Under the pieces are notes generated by a model. The model did no database searches. It saw only the letters and a program-made list of their open reading frames with translations, and had not been told where the DNA came from. 7,009 bases of DNA, taken from contig CACYDK010000065.1 in assembly GCA_902773155.1 (NCBI GenBank), positions 1 to 7,009 on the forward strand, given 5' to 3'. Made by a program: the position numbers and the translations under genes. Shown piece by piece: positions 1 to 5,638 of this stretch; position 1 is the stretch's first letter; every line of letters starts with the position of its first letter. The stretch is from an uncultured Ruminococcus sp. (lineage in GTDB: Bacteria; Bacillota; Clostridia; Oscillospirales; Acutalibacteraceae).

Positions 1-819
1 AATATTATGCCGAGCATCCTGAAATTCGGCGAAGGAGGCTCGTGGGGAGGTCTTAAGGTCGTTACCCGTTATCCCGACCGTATCCCTTCGCTCGAAAGTA
101 TGATAATGCTGACAGATACCGCAGGCGGCGAAACAGTCGCTCTTATGGACGGTACGTGGATAACAGCGCTTCGAACCGGAGCCGTTGCAGTTCATACAAT
201 GGATCTGCTCGCGAAAAAGGATTTCTCGACCGTCGGTTTTATAGGTTTAGGCAATACCGCAAGGGCTACCGCGCTTATTATGGCGCATAAGTTCAGCGAA
301 AAAAAGCTTACTGTCAAGCTTTTGAGATACAAGGATCAGGCCGAGAGCTTTATCGACAGATTCCGTGAGTATACAAACCTCGAATTTGTTGTTGTCGATA
401 ATGAAAAAGAGCTCGTTTCCGGTTCGGATGTTGTTGTTTCCGCGGTAACTTATTCCGCCGGCGATATTTGCGATGACAGCTGTTTCGACGAGGGAGTCCT
501 TGTTATCCCGATACACACGCTCGGATTCAAGAATTGCGATCTGTTCTTCGACAAGGTTTTTGCCGACGACTATTCTCACGTCCACCACTTCCAAAATTTT
601 GAAAGATTCAGATATTTTGCAGAAGTAACGGATGTCGTAAACGGGCTCAAGCCGGGTCGCGAAAACGACGCCGAGCGAATCCTTGCTTACAATATCGGTA
701 TTTCCATACACGATATAAACTACGCCAGGAATATCTACGGAATAATGGACGAAAAGGGCATATTGGCTGATCTGCCCGAAATTAATCTCGAGCTCCCGAA
801 TAAAAAGTTTTGGGTATAA
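1..819 (+). CDS. Ornithine cyclodeaminase / mu-crystallin family protein, 5' end cut off by window
   Basis: NAD(P)-dependent Rossmann enzyme of the ornithine cyclodeaminase/mu-crystallin superfamily; members deaminate ornithine to proline, or reduce or oxidise other amino or imino acids, in the cytosol. Counting from the first in-frame Met (base 7), the sequence shows the substrate-pocket Lys of LKVV (residue 17), the family block TALRTGAVAV with its Arg (53-62), and a dinucleotide-binding loop VGFIGLGNTARAT (76-88). Near the end is the usual GLKPGRENDAERI followed by GISIHDINYA. Family proteins are about 310-340 aa, while only about 270 residues are visible. The frame stays open to base 1, so base 7 is probably not the true start and roughly 50-60 N-terminal residues lie upstream. 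Family assignment is firm; the substrate cannot be read from the sequence. A hairpin with a T-run 55 bases after the stop suggests that it ends a transcript. Confidence 0.88.
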   Translation, partial: NIMPSILKFGEGGSWGGLKVVTRYPDRIPSLESMIMLTDTAGGETVALMDGTWITALRTGAVAVHTMDLLAKKDFSTVGFIGLGNTARATALIMAHKFSEKKLTVKLLRYKDQAESFIDRFREYTNLEFVVVDNEKELVSGSDVVVSAVTYSAGDICDDSCFDEGVLVIPIHTLGFKNCDLFFDKVFADDYSHVHHFQNFERFRYFAEVTDVVNGLKPGRENDAERILAYNIGISIHDINYARNIYGIMDEKGILADLPEINLELPNKKFWV

Positions 820-874
820 GCTCATTTCGGGCAAAGCCGGTAAATGATTGACATTTTTTGACAGCGAAAAATCT

Positions 875-929
875 CGGTTGGGCAGACAGCGCGGTTTTAT
901 CCGCTAAGTCAGTGCTCAACCGATTTTTT
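875..929 (+). terminator. Long imperfect hairpin terminator after the cyclodeaminase gene
   Basis: CGGTTGGGC (875-883) pairs with GCTCAACCG (914-922), 9 bp with one G-U pair. The interior can add GAC/GTC (885-887 with 908-910) and GCGG/CCGC (891-894 with 901-904) around the loop TTTTAT. Six T residues follow at 924-929. The structure is less compact than the other terminators here, but it lies just after the stop and ends in a T-run, so it probably terminates the upstream gene. Confidence 0.68.
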
Positions 930-1121
930 ATGCCCAAAGCCGCTTTATCCCTTCTTAAAGGACTCGTCAGAAAGAGCGACGAGGAGCGCGAGAAGGCAAT
1001 ACCGTAAAATTCTATTGATTGTGTTCCTTAAAAATTCTGTGAACCTTACACATAATATTCCGACGATGTTTTTGCAAAGTGCCGAAATTTGTTTTTTCGA
1101 CAGGATGAAACAGGTATTTCA
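930..1121. other. Intergenic stretch without a supported gene
   Basis: Between the first terminator and the next promoter I see no convincing gene. It holds a small hairpin, CTCGTC (963-968) with GACGAG (978-983), which lacks a T-run. It also holds a 25-codon reading frame starting at ATG 930 with no ribosome site in front; its second half uses codons like the real genes nearby. That could be a decayed gene end or chance. The rest is AT-rich with no clear promoter before TTGACA at 1122. Confidence 0.5.
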
Positions 1122-1151
1122 TTGACAATCTGCTCAGATATATGGTAAAAT
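1122..1151 (+). promoter_or_regulatory. Sigma-A-type promoter of the 30-aa peptide unit, with palindrome in the spacer
   Basis: A perfect -35 box TTGACA (1122-1127) is followed after 18 bases by TAAAAT (1146-1151), five of six matches to the -10 consensus. Predicted transcription start is near 1158, giving a leader of about 27 bases before the ATG at 1185. The spacer contains the palindrome ATCTG-CT-CAGAT (1128-1139), and a further CAGAT half-site lies at 1156-1160 near the predicted start. A repressor or activator site is possible, but that part is inference. Confidence 0.78.
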
Positions 1152-1184
1152 ATGACAGATTTTGAAGCTTTGTGGGGTAATATT

Positions 1185-1277
1185 ATGAGAGTTTTTATGA
1201 AAAATGCCGGCGTGATTATGCTTATACTGATGGTTATCGCCGCGATTTTTCTGGTTAAACTTGTTTTTTTAGGTTAA
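1185..1277 (+). CDS. Small single-span membrane peptide, 30 aa, unknown function
   Basis: Not recognised as any named family. The ORF encodes 30 residues: a short basic N-terminus (MRVFMKN) followed by an almost unbroken hydrophobic run of Val, Ile, Leu, Met, Ala and Phe from about residue 8 to 29, interrupted only by Lys25. One transmembrane helix with the N-terminus inside is the natural reading. Support for expression is contextual: a strong promoter about 35 bases upstream, a GGGG ribosome site (1174-1177) 7 bases before the ATG, and an intrinsic terminator starting 8 bases after the stop. The ribosome site is weaker than the GGAGG sites of neighbouring genes. A second in-frame ATG at 1197 fits the ribosome site less well. 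It could be a regulatory microprotein, a type I toxin-like peptide, a leader peptide connected with fbp, or a chance ORF inside a small RNA. No antisense RNA is evident. Confidence 0.6.
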   Translation: MRVFMKNAGVIMLILMVIAAIFLVKLVFLG

Positions 1278-1285
1278 CAAACTTT

Positions 1286-1314
1286 CCGCCCGTTTTTCGG
1301 GCGGATTTCTTTTT
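1286..1314 (+). terminator. Strong intrinsic terminator after the 30-aa ORF
   Basis: CCGCCCG (1286-1292), a TTTTT loop and CGGGCGG (1298-1304) form a perfect 7-bp GC-rich stem, followed by the T-rich tail ATTTCTTTTT (1305-1314). It separates the small upstream unit from fbp. On the opposite strand the flank is not a T-run, so it works in the plus direction. Confidence 0.9.
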
Positions 1315-1334
1315 GCAAAATATCGTCTGCCCGA

Positions 1335-1363
1335 TTGATTTAATACGGTTTTCGTGTTAATAT
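1335..1363 (+). promoter_or_regulatory. Possible fbp promoter
   Basis: TTGATT (1335-1340), 17 bases, then TAATAT (1358-1363), each four of six to consensus. The start would fall near 1370, leaving a leader of about 22 bases that contains the ribosome site. The region between the preceding terminator and fbp is only about 65 bases, so a promoter is expected here, but the boxes are weak and other AT-rich choices (for example TAGAAT at 1369-1374) exist. Confidence 0.4.
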
Positions 1364-1381
1364 TTTGTTAGAATAATCTTT

Positions 1382-1386
1382 GGAGG
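1382..1386 (+). promoter_or_regulatory. Ribosome binding site that sets the GTG start of fbp
   Basis: GGAGG lies 6 bases before the GTG at 1393 but 15 bases before the in-frame ATG at 1402. Spacing therefore selects the GTG start and adds three residues to the protein. Confidence 0.85.
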
Positions 1387-1392
1387 TGCCCC

Positions 1393-3282
1393 GTGAGCGT
1401 AATGAAATATGATGAAAAATACTTTAAGCTTCTGTCCGAAAAATATCCCGACGAGCGTTCGCTCGCGAGGGAGATAATCAACCTGACCGCAATCCTGAAT
1501 CTGCCTAAGGGCACCGAGCATTTTATGAGCGATATCCACGGCGAGTACGAGGCCTTCTGTCATATTCTGAACAACTGCTCGGGAGTAATTCGCGAGAAGG
1601 TCGATATGCTCTACCGCGGAAAGCTTACCCACAGCGAGCGAAAGGACATCTGTACCCTGATTTATTACACTGAGGAAAAGCTCGCGCTTGACAGGCGCTC
1701 CGGCTTGAATACAGACAGCCGCTATTGCGAGCAGATCGTTATAATGATCGAGATCGCAAGGGTTCTCTCGTCAAAGTATACCCGATCAAAGGTGCGTAAG
1801 GCTATGCCCTCCGACTACGCCTACATAATCGACGAGCTTCTCCACGCCCAGAAGGACGAGGACGATAATCAGGTGCTATACCACAATATCATTCTCGATA
1901 CGATTGTAAAAACCGACGCCGACGGCTTTATTATCGCGCTTGCAGGCCTTATAAAGCGCCTTGCTGTAGACAGGCTGCATATCGTCGGCGATATCTTCGA
2001 CAGGGGAGAGTCGGCCGACAAGATCATCGACCTTCTCACGACCTATCATAATCTCGATATCGAGTGGGGAAATCACGATATCCTCTATATGGGAGCCGCC
2101 TGCGGAAGCGAGGCCTGCATCGCTAACGTGGTGAGGAACAGCATAAAATACCGCACGGTTTCGACCCTCGAAAACGGCTACGGGATCAGTTTGCGCAGTC
2201 TCGCGCTTTTCTCCGAAAAGCTCTATCCCGGTGAAAGCCCTATGCGGGCCGCTCTTAAGGCGATCACGCTTATTCAATTCAAGCTCGAGGGTCAGCTTAT
2301 CATGAGAAATCCGTCCTTCAATATGGACGACCGCCTGCTTCTTGATAAAATAGACCCGGAAAACGGCACTATAGAGTATGACGGAGAGATTTACAAGCTA
2401 AAGGAGAACCGATTCCCGACGCTCGATAGGAACGATCCATACGGGCTTTCGGATGACGAGCGCGAGGTGATCTCTGAGCTTAAAGCGGCATTTACAGGAA
2501 GTGAACGGCTCAAGCGCCATATCGCTTTCATTTACGAGCGCGGCAGTATTTACCGCGTGTATAACGGAAATCTTCTCTACCACGGCTGCGTGCCTCTCAA
2601 CAGCAACGGTTCCCTGAGCGGACTTTCGCTCTTCGGCGAGAGCCTGAGCGGACGCGCGTATTTCGATAAGGCCGAAAAAATCGCCCGTCACGCTTTCTTT
2701 GGAAAGCATAAACGGACAGAGGAACTCGATTTTATGTGGTATCTGTGGAGCGGAAGGAAGTCTCCGCTCTGCGGCCGAAATATAAAAACCTTTGAACGCG
2801 CTTATATCGCCGACGCCTCCGTTTACGATGAGGAGCAGGATCCCTACTACAGCTTTTGCCAAAACCGCGATACCTGCGAGCTGATACTCCGCGAGTTCGG
2901 CCTCGACGGCGACTATTCCCACATTATCAACGGCCATACTCCGGTAAAGACAACGCGCGGCGAGCTCCCGATAAGAGCCGGCGGAAAGCTTCTTGTGATC
3001 GACGGCGGCTTTTGCCGCGATTACCACGAAAAAACCGGTATCGCCGGTTACACTTTGATCTATAATTCTCACGGACTGCGGCTCAAGGCGCATGAGCCGT
3101 TCGAGAGCGTAACAAAGGCTCTTAAGGAGAATATAGACATCCATTCCGACTCAGAGATCGTCGAGACGGAGCCGCGCCGCGTAATGGTCGGCGATACAGA
3201 CGACGGCGATAGGATAAAGAGCGAGATCGCCGATTTGAAAACCTTACTCGATATTTACAGGGGAGAGGGTCAAAGGGGATAA
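1393..3282 (+). CDS. fbp: Fructose-1,6-bisphosphatase, class III (Firmicutes type)
   Basis: Hydrolyses fructose 1,6-bisphosphate to fructose 6-phosphate and phosphate, the key irreversible step of gluconeogenesis, in the cytosol. The 629 residues match the usual length of class III enzymes (about 640 in Bacillus), which are unrelated in fold to class I and II and belong to the calcineurin-like metallophosphatases. Metal-site motifs are in order: SDIHGEYEAF (46-55), GDIFDRG (199-205), GNHD (226-229), YHGCVP (396-401), NGHTPVK (513-519) and IDGGFC (536-541), then GYTLI (552-556). No motif is missing and no frameshift is visible. The GTG start is chosen from the GGAGG spacing. The gene stands alone, 78 bases after a strong terminator and convergent with the pduL-like gene, with a shared hairpin between them. 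Class III enzymes are known for Mn dependence and allosteric control (PEP in Bacillus); nothing in the sequence tests this. Confidence 0.96.
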   Translation: MSVMKYDEKYFKLLSEKYPDERSLAREIINLTAILNLPKGTEHFMSDIHGEYEAFCHILNNCSGVIREKVDMLYRGKLTHSERKDICTLIYYTEEKLALDRRSGLNTDSRYCEQIVIMIEIARVLSSKYTRSKVRKAMPSDYAYIIDELLHAQKDEDDNQVLYHNIILDTIVKTDADGFIIALAGLIKRLAVDRLHIVGDIFDRGESADKIIDLLTTYHNLDIEWGNHDILYMGAACGSEACIANVVRNSIKYRTVSTLENGYGISLRSLALFSEKLYPGESPMRAALKAITLIQFKLEGQLIMRNPSFNMDDRLLLDKIDPENGTIEYDGEIYKLKENRFPTLDRNDPYGLSDDEREVISELKAAFTGSERLKRHIAFIYERGSIYRVYNGNLLYHGCVPLNSNGSLSGLSLFGESLSGRAYFDKAEKIARHAFFGKHKRTEELDFMWYLWSGRKSPLCGRNIKTFERAYIADASVYDEEQDPYYSFCQNRDTCELILREFGLDGDYSHIINGHTPVKTTRGELPIRAGGKLLVIDGGFCRDYHEKTGIAGYTLIYNSHGLRLKAHEPFESVTKALKENIDIHSDSEIVETEPRRVMVGDTDDGDRIKSEIADLKTLLDIYRGEGQRG

Positions 3283-3305
3283 GCGCGCTTTGCACATTTC
3301 CGCAC

Positions 3306-3338
3306 AAAAATATCGCCGTCGCGAAAAACGACGGCGAT
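3306..3338 (-). terminator. Shared hairpin between convergent fbp and pduL, strongest on the minus strand
   Basis: ATCGCCGTCG (3312-3321) and CGACGGCGAT (3329-3338) form a perfect 10-bp stem with a 7-base loop. Read on the minus strand, the hairpin is followed by A and then TTTTT (3306-3310), a proper terminator for pduL. Read on the plus strand, only ATTTG follows, so it can end fbp only weakly, or simply protects its 3' end. Confidence 0.82.
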
Positions 3339-3350
3339 TTGATCATTTGC

Positions 3351-3920
3351 TTACTTAATGATTTCTCCGTAAACCTCTCCGGAAAGACCGGCGGCATTAG
3401 CCTCGTCGGTATCAACGTGCATAGCGGCCGAGAATTTCTCGCTTACCCTTACTACAACGTCTCCGAAGATCGTCTCTCTGTCGCCGGGGTTGCCGGTCTT
3501 GACCGAAACGATCTGCTTGTCCTCTACGCCGAACTGAGCGGCCTCCTCGGGAGTGAAGTGGATGTGTCTTTTGGCTACGATAACGCCCTTCTCTATTTCA
3601 ACCTCGCCCGCGGGTCCTACGATCTTGCATCCAGGAGTGCCCTCGATGTCGCCGGATTCTCTGATAGGAGCTGTGAGGCCGAGCTTGCGCGCGTCCGTGA
3701 GAGATATCTCAACCTGTGTGTTAGGTCTTTCGGGACCAAGGATCGACATAGTCATCTCGCCTCTGGGGCCGACTACCGTAACCTTCTCAAAGCAGGCGAA
3801 CTGTCCCGGCTGAGAAAGATCCTTCTTGTTTGTAAGCTGAGCGCCGACGCCGTAAAGCTTGTCAAGATCTTCGCGCGAAACGTGAACATGGTGCGCGGAG
3901 GTTTCTACTAATACTTTCAT
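3351..3920 (-). CDS. pduL: PduL-type phosphate acyltransferase (phosphotransacylase)
   Basis: Exchanges CoA and phosphate between acyl-CoA (acetyl- or propionyl-CoA) and acyl phosphate, so with an acetate kinase it links acyl-CoA to ATP. At 189 aa it holds two PduL repeats. Zinc-binding His motifs are visible: H11-V-H13 in the first repeat, RHIH (118-121) opening the second, and H168 in MHVDTDEANAAG. VEISLTDARKLG (70-81) and DLSQPGQF (34-41) are also typical. Microcompartment PduL carries an N-terminal targeting extension; here HVH begins at residue 11, so the enzyme is probably cytosolic, and no shell genes are nearby. The usual SARHVH is SAHHVH here. The ATG start at 3920 is chosen because AGGTGG lies 8 bases upstream; the GTG at 3932 overlaps that ribosome site. 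The acyl chain preferred cannot be deduced. Confidence 0.93.
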   Translation of the reverse strand: MKVLVETSAHHVHVSREDLDKLYGVGAQLTNKKDLSQPGQFACFEKVTVVGPRGEMTMSILGPERPNTQVEISLTDARKLGLTAPIRESGDIEGTPGCKIVGPAGEVEIEKGVIVAKRHIHFTPEEAAQFGVEDKQIVSVKTGNPGDRETIFGDVVVRVSEKFSAAMHVDTDEANAAGLSGEVYGEIIK

Positions 3921-3975
3921 CTTACTAACCACCTATAAAAAAATTTGCTGTTAGAGCTTAAGTTTATTTTAACTC

Positions 3976-3981
3976 ATTATA
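3976..3981 (-). promoter_or_regulatory. -10 box of the pduL promoter (minus strand)
   Basis: TATAAT on the minus strand, preceded there by GATT and with no good -35 box; the position 17 bases upstream is occupied by the complement of the opposite TATAAT. Predicted start is near 3968, giving a leader of about 48 bases before the pduL ATG. Confidence 0.55.
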
Positions 3982-3995
3982 AATCAAAATTCAAG

Positions 3996-4004
3996 TGTTA
4001 TAAT
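3996..4004 (+). promoter_or_regulatory. Extended -10 promoter of the uracil-DNA glycosylase gene
   Basis: TGTTATAAT is a perfect extended -10 element (TGn plus TATAAT), which can make up for the poor -35 region. The start would be near 4011, some 27 bases before the ATG at 4038. It forms the right arm of an inverted repeat with the pduL -10 box. Confidence 0.65.
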
Positions 4005-4037
4005 GAAATACAGTAATAATAACCGGAGTGGATTTTT

Positions 4038-4619
4038 ATGTTTAACGATTTTAGAGAGCTCAGCGAGAAATGCGCTGAATGCAGAATGTGTGAATTGTGC
4101 GAAACAAGGCACAACGTCGTGGTAGGAGTGGGCAACGAGAACGCCGAGGTAATGTTTATCGGCGAAGGCCCCGGCGAAAACGAGGATCTGCAGGGAGAGC
4201 CCTTTGTAGGACGAGGCGGAAAGCTTCTCGACAAAATGCTTCTCGCGGTTGATCTCGACCGCAATAAAAACATCTACATAGCGAATATAGTCAAGTGCCG
4301 TCCTCCCAAAAACCGCGATCCTAAGCCGGAGGAGCAGGAGCAGTGCATAAAGTGGCTTCGCAATCAGGTAAAGCTCATCAACCCCAAGATCATCGTATGT
4401 CTCGGACGTATCGCCGCCCAAAAGCTGATCAAGCCCGATCTGAAAATAACCAGGGAGCACGGGATGTTTTTTAAAAAGGGCAATTTTCTTATGATGCCGA
4501 TGTTCCACCCCGCGGCTATCCTAAGAAACCCCAACCAGAAGCCCGAGGCATTTGACGATTTTTTAAAGCTCAGGGATAAGATAAACGAGATATGCCCCGG
4601 AGTTTACGAGAATATCTAA
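4038..4619 (+). CDS. Family 4 uracil-DNA glycosylase (iron-sulfur type)
   Basis: Removes uracil from DNA formed by cytosine deamination or dUTP incorporation, leaving an abasic site for base-excision repair. The 193 residues match the family 4 (UDGa) length. Visible motifs: cluster cysteines C15 and C18 in CxxCxLxxxR, then the active-site block GEGPGENEDLQGEPFVGRGG (42-61), NIVKCRPPKNR with cluster Cys87 (83-93), Cys103 as the probable fourth ligand, VCLGRIAAQ (120-128), and MFHPAAIL with the conserved His157 (155-162). The N-terminus carries two further cysteines, giving CxxCxxCxxC at 12-21. GGAGTGG (4025-4031) precedes the ATG at good spacing. The gene is a single unit, divergent from pduL and convergent with the nitroreductase operon, with its own terminator. 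Family assignment is firm from the Fe-S and active-site motifs. Confidence 0.94.
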   Translation: MFNDFRELSEKCAECRMCELCETRHNVVVGVGNENAEVMFIGEGPGENEDLQGEPFVGRGGKLLDKMLLAVDLDRNKNIYIANIVKCRPPKNRDPKPEEQEQCIKWLRNQVKLINPKIIVCLGRIAAQKLIKPDLKITREHGMFFKKGNFLMMPMFHPAAILRNPNQKPEAFDDFLKLRDKINEICPGVYENI

Positions 4620-4626
4620 TAACAAC

Positions 4627-4671
4627 AGCGGCTGCCCGATCTGAACGGACAGCCGCTTAGCTTTTATTTTT
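4627..4671 (+). terminator. Intrinsic terminator of the glycosylase gene
   Basis: AGCGGCTG (4627-4634) pairs with CAGCCGCT (4650-4657). After one C/A mismatch, CCG/CGG extends the stem around a 7-base loop. The tail TAGCTTTTATTTTT (4658-4671) is T-rich. The tail overlaps the stop codon of the converging minus-strand gene at 4664-4666, so the two transcripts share the end region. The minus-strand flank is only moderately T-rich (GTTGTTATT). Confidence 0.85.
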
Positions 4672-5056
4672 CCCCGATTACCTCTCCAAAGGCGAGCACG
4701 GCGTTCTTAACGCAGAGCTCACAGGGGCAGAGAACCTTTCCGGTTCCGACTCCCTTTAGCTCCTTGCAGATAGTCGCCTTGCACTTGCTTTTGAACGACT
4801 CCGAAAGCTCTCGGGAGAGTCTCATGCTTCCCCGACCCTCGCTTTTAAGGCCGGCGATCATCGCCGCTCCAATGAGCGAGCCGCAGGTGGACTCAAGATT
4901 ACCCATCCCGGCTCCGAATCCGGCCGAAAGCTTTACAAGCTCGTCCTCGCTTAGGTCGGTGTAGTCTGCCAGAGCCGCCGTAACGGCCTGACAGCAGTTG
5001 TATCCGTAGAGCTGCTTTAGCTCCATCGCCTTTTGAGCGCGTTCCTCAATAGTCAT
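4664..5056 (-). CDS. C_GCAxxG_C_C family protein (putative redox protein)
   Basis: The 130 residues match the small cysteine-rich family known as C_GCAxxG_C_C, found mainly in anaerobes and presumed, but not proven, to act in redox or metal chemistry. Seen here: YNCCQAV (19-25), a glycine-rich SAGFGAGMGN (44-53), TCGSLIGAAMIAG (57-69), and a C-terminal cysteine set C92, C97, C110, C112 and C115 (CPCELC), eight cysteines in all. No signal peptide or CxxCH heme motif is present, so a cytosolic protein is likely. The ATG lies 3 bases after the nitroreductase stop, and its ribosome site AAGGTG sits inside the last nitroreductase codons, so the two are co-transcribed and probably translationally coupled. 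This suggests a joint role, perhaps electron transfer; that is inference. The middle motif reads CGSLIG rather than a strict family consensus. Confidence 0.82.
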   Translation of the reverse strand: MTIEERAQKAMELKQLYGYNCCQAVTAALADYTDLSEDELVKLSAGFGAGMGNLESTCGSLIGAAMIAGLKSEGRGSMRLSRELSESFKSKCKATICKELKGVGTGKVLCPCELCVKNAVLAFGEVIGEK

Positions 5057-5059
5057 GGC

Positions 5060-5575
5060 TTACACCTTGTACACGTAGTTTTCCTTGCGCGGGGCGGCCT
5101 CTCGGACGCTGTTTTCGTAGCCGAGCACGCAGTGGCCTATTCCGATATAATCGCCCTCTATGCCCAGCTTTTTGAGAAGAGCCTTGCCCTCTTCGGACTC
5201 AAATTCCTCCCGCGCTCTGTGTATCCAGCAGCTTCCTACTCCGAGCGAATGAGCCGCAAGCATAAGATTTCCCATAACAAGACTGCCGTCGTAAACTGCC
5301 GTAGGGATCTCCTTGTCGGCGAGCACAATGAGCACGACGGGAGCTCCGTAAAACGGGTCGAAGTCTGCGCCCATGATTTTGCGGTTCATCAGGGAGAGCT
5401 CGTCCCTGAGCGTCTTATCCTTTACCTGGATGATGATCGGCGACTGACGGCCTCTGCCGGTCGCGGCAAAGGTACCGGCCTCGGTGATTTGGTCAAGGAT
5501 ATCGTCCGGAAGCATATCCGGCTTAAAATCCCTGCAGCTTCTTCTTGTTTTCATTTTTTTGAGCACTTCGTTCAT
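5060..5575 (-). CDS. Nitroreductase family FMN oxidoreductase
   Basis: A member of the FMN-dependent nitroreductase fold, which passes electrons from NAD(P)H to diverse acceptors; the true substrate is unknown. At 171 aa it is a short, single-domain type. Visible: the N-terminal FMN-phosphate motif TRRSCRDF (10-17), TGRGRQSP (39-46), YGAPVVLIV (76-84), the core helix GSLVMGNLMLAAHSLGVGSCWI (97-118, with G112, G114 and S115 in the flavin turn), and IGHCVLGY (146-153). AAAGGAGG sits 8 bases before the ATG, an ideal ribosome site; an earlier ATG between them is out of frame. It is the first gene of a two-gene operon with the C_GCAxxG_C_C protein. There is no sign of an attached ferredoxin domain. 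Family certainty is high; assignment to a specific enzyme is not possible. Confidence 0.92.
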   Translation of the reverse strand: MNEVLKKMKTRRSCRDFKPDMLPDDILDQITEAGTFAATGRGRQSPIIIQVKDKTLRDELSLMNRKIMGADFDPFYGAPVVLIVLADKEIPTAVYDGSLVMGNLMLAAHSLGVGSCWIHRAREEFESEEGKALLKKLGIEGDYIGIGHCVLGYENSVREAAPRKENYVYKV

Positions 5576-5597
5576 AACTCATACCTCCTTTAATATG

Positions 5598-5603
5598 ATT
5601 ATA
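5598..5603 (-). promoter_or_regulatory. Possible -10 box of the nitroreductase operon
   Basis: TATAAT on the minus strand, about 22 bases upstream of the start codon and just in front of the ribosome site. The start would be near 5591, leaving a very short leader. No good -35 box is found at 16-18 bases, so support is limited to the consensus hexamer and its position. Confidence 0.35.
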
Positions 5604-5638
5604 GTTTAATACAAATACATCGTTATGGCAATAAACAT

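Noticed and set aside
247..834. 195-codon frame on the minus strand opposite the cyclodeaminase gene
   Set aside because: The plus frame has clear family motifs; the minus frame has none and no ribosome site, and is a shadow.
848..863. Two TTGACA boxes 10 bases apart (848-853 and 858-863) as promoters
   Set aside because: No acceptable -10 box lies 16-19 bases downstream of either, and they sit just before a terminator hairpin.
963..983. CTCGTC/GACGAG hairpin as a terminator or riboswitch element
   Set aside because: Only 6 bp, no T-run after it and no recognisable riboswitch core.
1185..1314. Type I toxin-antitoxin module
   Set aside because: The peptide looks toxin-like, but I found no convincing minus-strand promoter or terminator for an antisense RNA overlapping it.
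2398..3144. 248-codon minus-strand frame inside fbp
   Set aside because: Lies fully opposite the well-supported fbp, matches no family and has no start signals.
3339..3911. 190-codon plus-strand frame opposite pduL
   Set aside because: Mirrors pduL almost exactly; pduL has the His motifs and ribosome site, this frame has neither.
3921..3932. Upstream GTG start for pduL at 3932
   Set aside because: The GTG is inside the AGGTGG ribosome site that serves the ATG at 3920 with 8-base spacing.
3984..4508. 174-codon minus-strand frame opposite the glycosylase
   Set aside because: Shadow of a gene with complete iron-sulfur and active-site motifs.
5033..5593. 186-codon plus-strand frame opposite the nitroreductase
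   Set aside because: Shadow; the minus strand carries the FMN motifs and an ideal ribosome site.
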